Source: an uncultured Prevotellaceae bacterium | GTDB lineage: Bacteria > Bacteroidota > Bacteroidia > Bacteroidales > Muribaculaceae | Direction: 5' to 3' | Assembly: GCA_900318205.1 (NCBI GenBank) | Contig: ONJS01000002.1 | Coordinates: forward strand, 109,908-173,907 | DNA: 64,000 nucleotides | In this document: piece after piece, positions 61,621 through 64,000 of the stretch | How the letters are laid out: each line of letters starts with the position of its first letter | Position numbering within the stretch: position 1 is the stretch's first letter | Notes under the pieces: model-generated | Database searches by the model: none | The model's input: only the letters and a program-made list of their open reading frames with translations | What the model was told of the DNA's origin: nothing | Position numbers and translations under genes: made by a program

Positions 61621-64000
61621 TTAATGAATGTCTTTAATCTCTTCGTAGCCTTGTGAGCTGTCATTAACGACATTATACTTTTGGCTCTTTCCGCCTGAGA
61701 ATTTCCAATGCAGCGAGATGCCGATGCTCTGGAATGGCGTGGTATAGTCGTACGTGATCTTGCGGCCATTGGCTTGCCTGTCATACTTGCGGCGGTCGCC
61801 GAGCGCACAGAAAGAAATTCTCAACTGCAACTTGTCCTTGCACATGGACTTATAAATCTGTCCGCTGACATCCCAGACGGTGTAATAAGTGCGGTCGTAA
61901 TCTTTGAATGTCGGCTCATAATTGATGTTCAACATGCCGCCCCAACCGTGTTGAAAACTAAATGTGTTGTACATGGCGTAATACTGACGGAACCTTGTCT
62001 TGCCATAGTAAACACCACCTAATGTCAAATCTTCAGGGCAAATCTGATAACGTCCCGACAGTTTCATCGTCCACGGTTTTACCGGGCTCCAATTGACCTC
62101 AATTCCTGCACCATACCAATTATGAGCTGGCAGATTGATAGGGGTCGTATAAAACACGTCGTGGGCAGTAGGGCATTGCCTGGTCTCCCAATGGATAGAA
62201 TTTCGTGTCCTTGCATAGATGGCATTCAGGTTCAACAGGTTGCGGAACATGGACATGCCAGCCATAACCATATCTACTGTTTGAACCTTCAAGTCGGGAT
62301 TACCGACAGTGTAGTTGTATGGATCAGTCCAACGAACGGTAGAAGATATAACGGAATAGGGTATCTTGCCAAGTATTCGCTTGTAGTTAATCATTAGGGT
62401 GTGCTTCCCATTACCCCCTAATGGCGTCATCATCTGCACTGTTGGATTGATTCCCCATTGGGTGTTGGAAGATGTCTTACCATCATCCAAGGTCTCATAC
62501 CAAATCCTGTTCAACTGAAAATTGACGCCTGCACTGTACTGGATTTTCCAAATCTGTCCCATAGCAGACGCATATAGCAGTGGAGTCAGGCCGCTAGTGC
62601 GTGTTGCCACTTGGCTGGTATGGAATCGGTTGGAACCGTCAACCGCACCAACAGATGGGGTATATTTTGATGAAATGTATTGTAACGATGCGCCATATTT
62701 CCAAACAAGCTTTTGGCTGCGGGGATCAGTCAAATCCACCGAAAACTTGTACAGGTTCAACGTGGATTTATCCTCCGACATGCTGGATGGATTCTGGGCA
62801 TAGGTATAGTCTGATTTGCTGTCAGATTGGCGGTTATAATAGTCACCGATTATTTCCAATGTTGTTCCACGTTTGCTAAGGGACGACGTATTATACTTCA
62901 GTGTCGCTTCTTGAATAAGATAACTGTTTCTGGTATCCACACTGGACAGACCAGTCGCGCCCTTGTCCAAAGTAGTGGTCTTGGTCTTGTTGGTCGCGAT
63001 ATAGTAACTTCCTCCCAAATAACTCTTATCGCTGATGTTGTGGGTTAGACTCAAACGATTCCTGAAAGTATGCCACCTATACTTTATTTTTTCATCAATT
63101 TCAGTAAGCATATTGTTGGTCGGATCCCAGATTGACTGCTTTGCCGTCTCTTCTGGCTGGAAGAAATCCAATGAGAGGTTATCGTAGATGCTCAGGTTCT
63201 TGTATCGGTAGTAGATTAGACCACCGAGGTTTTCGTTGCTGAAACCGAATGAAGGTTCATATTCAGCACCACCCCACAAAGAGCCGTAATAGCTGCCCTG
63301 TGAAGGTTTGCGTAATGTGATCTCAATAGTTCCTCCGGCACTTGCGGCATCGTGATTGACTCCCGCAAAATATTTAACCTTCACTTTATCTATGATGTCC
63401 GCAGGTATGTTCTTGAGTTCATCTGATGATGTGAGTTTGACACCATCCACATAGATTTCACTTACCTTTAAACCATTGATTTTATAGCCGCCATCGTCTT
63501 TGCTGACGCCAGGAAGAAAAGCCAGCATATCAGATGCCTGCTTGCCTTTGGCAATATCTGATGAACGCAGGTTTATGGTATAGCCAGTGGCGTTGTGCTG
63601 GATTCTCGAACCCTCGATGGTCACCGTACCGAGTGAATACTTGTCGGGCTGCATCTTGATGGTGCCGACGTTGTCACGGACGCACAGGCGATAGGCGGGT
63701 TTGTAGCCGACGTAGGTGGTGCGGGCGATGACCTTGCCGTGGTCGTTGGGGATGACGAAACGGCCGCTCTCGTTGGTCACACCGCCGCCCACCATCGTCG
63801 AGTCGGCAGGGTTGAGCAGTGTGACGTTGGCGTAGGGCAACGGCAAGTTGTTCTCGTCAACCACCAGCCCCTTGAGGTGGTGCTCGGTCTTGTGAATGCA
63901 TTCCACATAGATATCGTTGTTATCACCCAGGATCATCTGGATGGGATAGAAACCGATGATCTGGCGAATGGCATCAGGAACAGGTTTGTTCTTGACATGG
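61621..64000 (-). CDS. TonB-dependent-type outer-membrane receptor, N-terminus cut by window edge
   Basis: 793 residues visible; the frame stays open to base 64000, so the Met at 63936 is internal. The first visible residues (HVKNKPVPDAIRQIIGFYPI) are the end of an STN-like domain, then a regulatory-like domain (HHLKGLVVDENNLPLPYANV), plug-like segment (GTVTIEGSRIQ, LAFLPGVSKDDGGYKINGLK, EIYVDGVKLTSSDELKNIPA) and barrel. It parallels the receptor at 57570 but is a separate gene. The ECF sigma operon follows 241 bp downstream; an upstream sigma/anti-sigma pair would lie outside the window. Confidence 0.9.
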   Translation of the reverse strand, partial: HVKNKPVPDAIRQIIGFYPIQMILGDNNDIYVECIHKTEHHLKGLVVDENNLPLPYANVTLLNPADSTMVGGGVTNESGRFVIPNDHGKVIARTTYVGYKPAYRLCVRDNVGTIKMQPDKYSLGTVTIEGSRIQHNATGYTINLRSSDIAKGKQASDMLAFLPGVSKDDGGYKINGLKVSEIYVDGVKLTSSDELKNIPADIIDKVKVKYFAGVNHDAASAGGTIEITLRKPSQGSYYGSLWGGAEYEPSFGFSNENLGGLIYYRYKNLSIYDNLSLDFFQPEETAKQSIWDPTNNMLTEIDEKIKYRWHTFRNRLSLTHNISDKSYLGGSYYIATNKTKTTTLDKGATGLSSVDTRNSYLIQEATLKYNTSSLSKRGTTLEIIGDYYNRQSDSKSDYTYAQNPSSMSEDKSTLNLYKFSVDLTDPRSQKLVWKYGASLQYISSKYTPSVGAVDGSNRFHTSQVATRTSGLTPLLYASAMGQIWKIQYSAGVNFQLNRIWYETLDDGKTSSNTQWGINPTVQMMTPLGGNGKHTLMINYKRILGKIPYSVISSTVRWTDPYNYTVGNPDLKVQTVDMVMAGMSMFRNLLNLNAIYARTRNSIHWETRQCPTAHDVFYTTPINLPAHNWYGAGIEVNWSPVKPWTMKLSGRYQICPEDLTLGGVYYGKTRFRQYYAMYNTFSFQHGWGGMLNINYEPTFKDYDRTYYTVWDVSGQIYKSMCKDKLQLRISFCALGDRRKYDRQANGRKITYDYTTPFQSIGISLHWKFSGGKSQKYNVVNDSSQGYEEIKDIH

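Overview
The window looks like a chromosomal segment of a gut-type Bacteroidales bacterium, probably Muribaculaceae or a Prevotella relative. The evidence is gene order typical of Bacteroidetes (nusB-yajC-ybbR-coaE; dnaN-exonuclease-coaBC-DUF4835-recN-rlmB; dxr-rseP), promoters of the TAnnTTTG type, a type IX secretion-like C-terminal domain, FecR/TonB outer-membrane receptor signalling and many Cys-lipoproteins. No rRNA, tRNA, CRISPR array or insertion sequence was recognised.

Layout. 1-15.5 kb: minus-strand housekeeping block with a CotH-like protein (cut by the left edge), an NlpC/P60 lipoprotein, DUF5606, coaE, a YbbR protein, yajC, nusB, rlmB, recN, DUF4835, coaBC, an ExoX-like exonuclease and dnaN, then a thioredoxin-fold/dockerin protein, a DUF1015 protein and a Fur-family regulator. 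15.5-18.7 kb: HAD phosphatase, FAD oxidoreductase, SIMPL protein. 18.7-36.2 kb: accessory exported cluster with two very large secreted amidase-like proteins, each next to a ~300-residue TolB-like propeller protein, a GH20 hexosaminidase between them, then a six-hairpin glycosidase-like lipoprotein and a tricorn-type protease. 36.2-38.2 kb: an islet with a RecA-fold ATPase flanked by 169-bp direct repeats and GTGGAAA/GTGAAA inverted repeats. 38.2-48.3 kb: plus-strand dxr, rseP, an RlmI-like methyltransferase, two lipoproteins, an M49 peptidase and lon. 48.3-53.5 kb: prs, a possible small ORF under a sigma-54-like site, nfnB, nfnA and an FprA flavoprotein. 53.5-64 kb: a serpin lipoprotein, an OM barrel, two unknown lipoproteins, and a sigma/anti-sigma/TonB-receptor operon beside a second receptor cut by the right edge.

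How parts may work together. The 18.7-36.2 kb genes encode exported amidase, hexosaminidase, glycosidase-like and peptidase functions, which fits stepwise breakdown of peptidoglycan or other aminosugar/peptide polymers outside the cytoplasm. This is inference from co-location. The nfnAB pair and FprA form a redox and O2/NO-defence group typical of anaerobes.

The most unusual signals are non-coding. (1) A composite intergenic element occurs about six times, always in the same polarity relative to the flanking genes. It has a GCGAGC/GCTCGC palindrome directly after a stop codon, then tracts of strictly 7-bp tandem repeats around a GAAGCATCCGC core, ending just before the next start. (2) Exact 9-bp tandem repeats built on CTAG or CTATAG occur in three other spacers. 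(3) The repeat-flanked ATPase islet.
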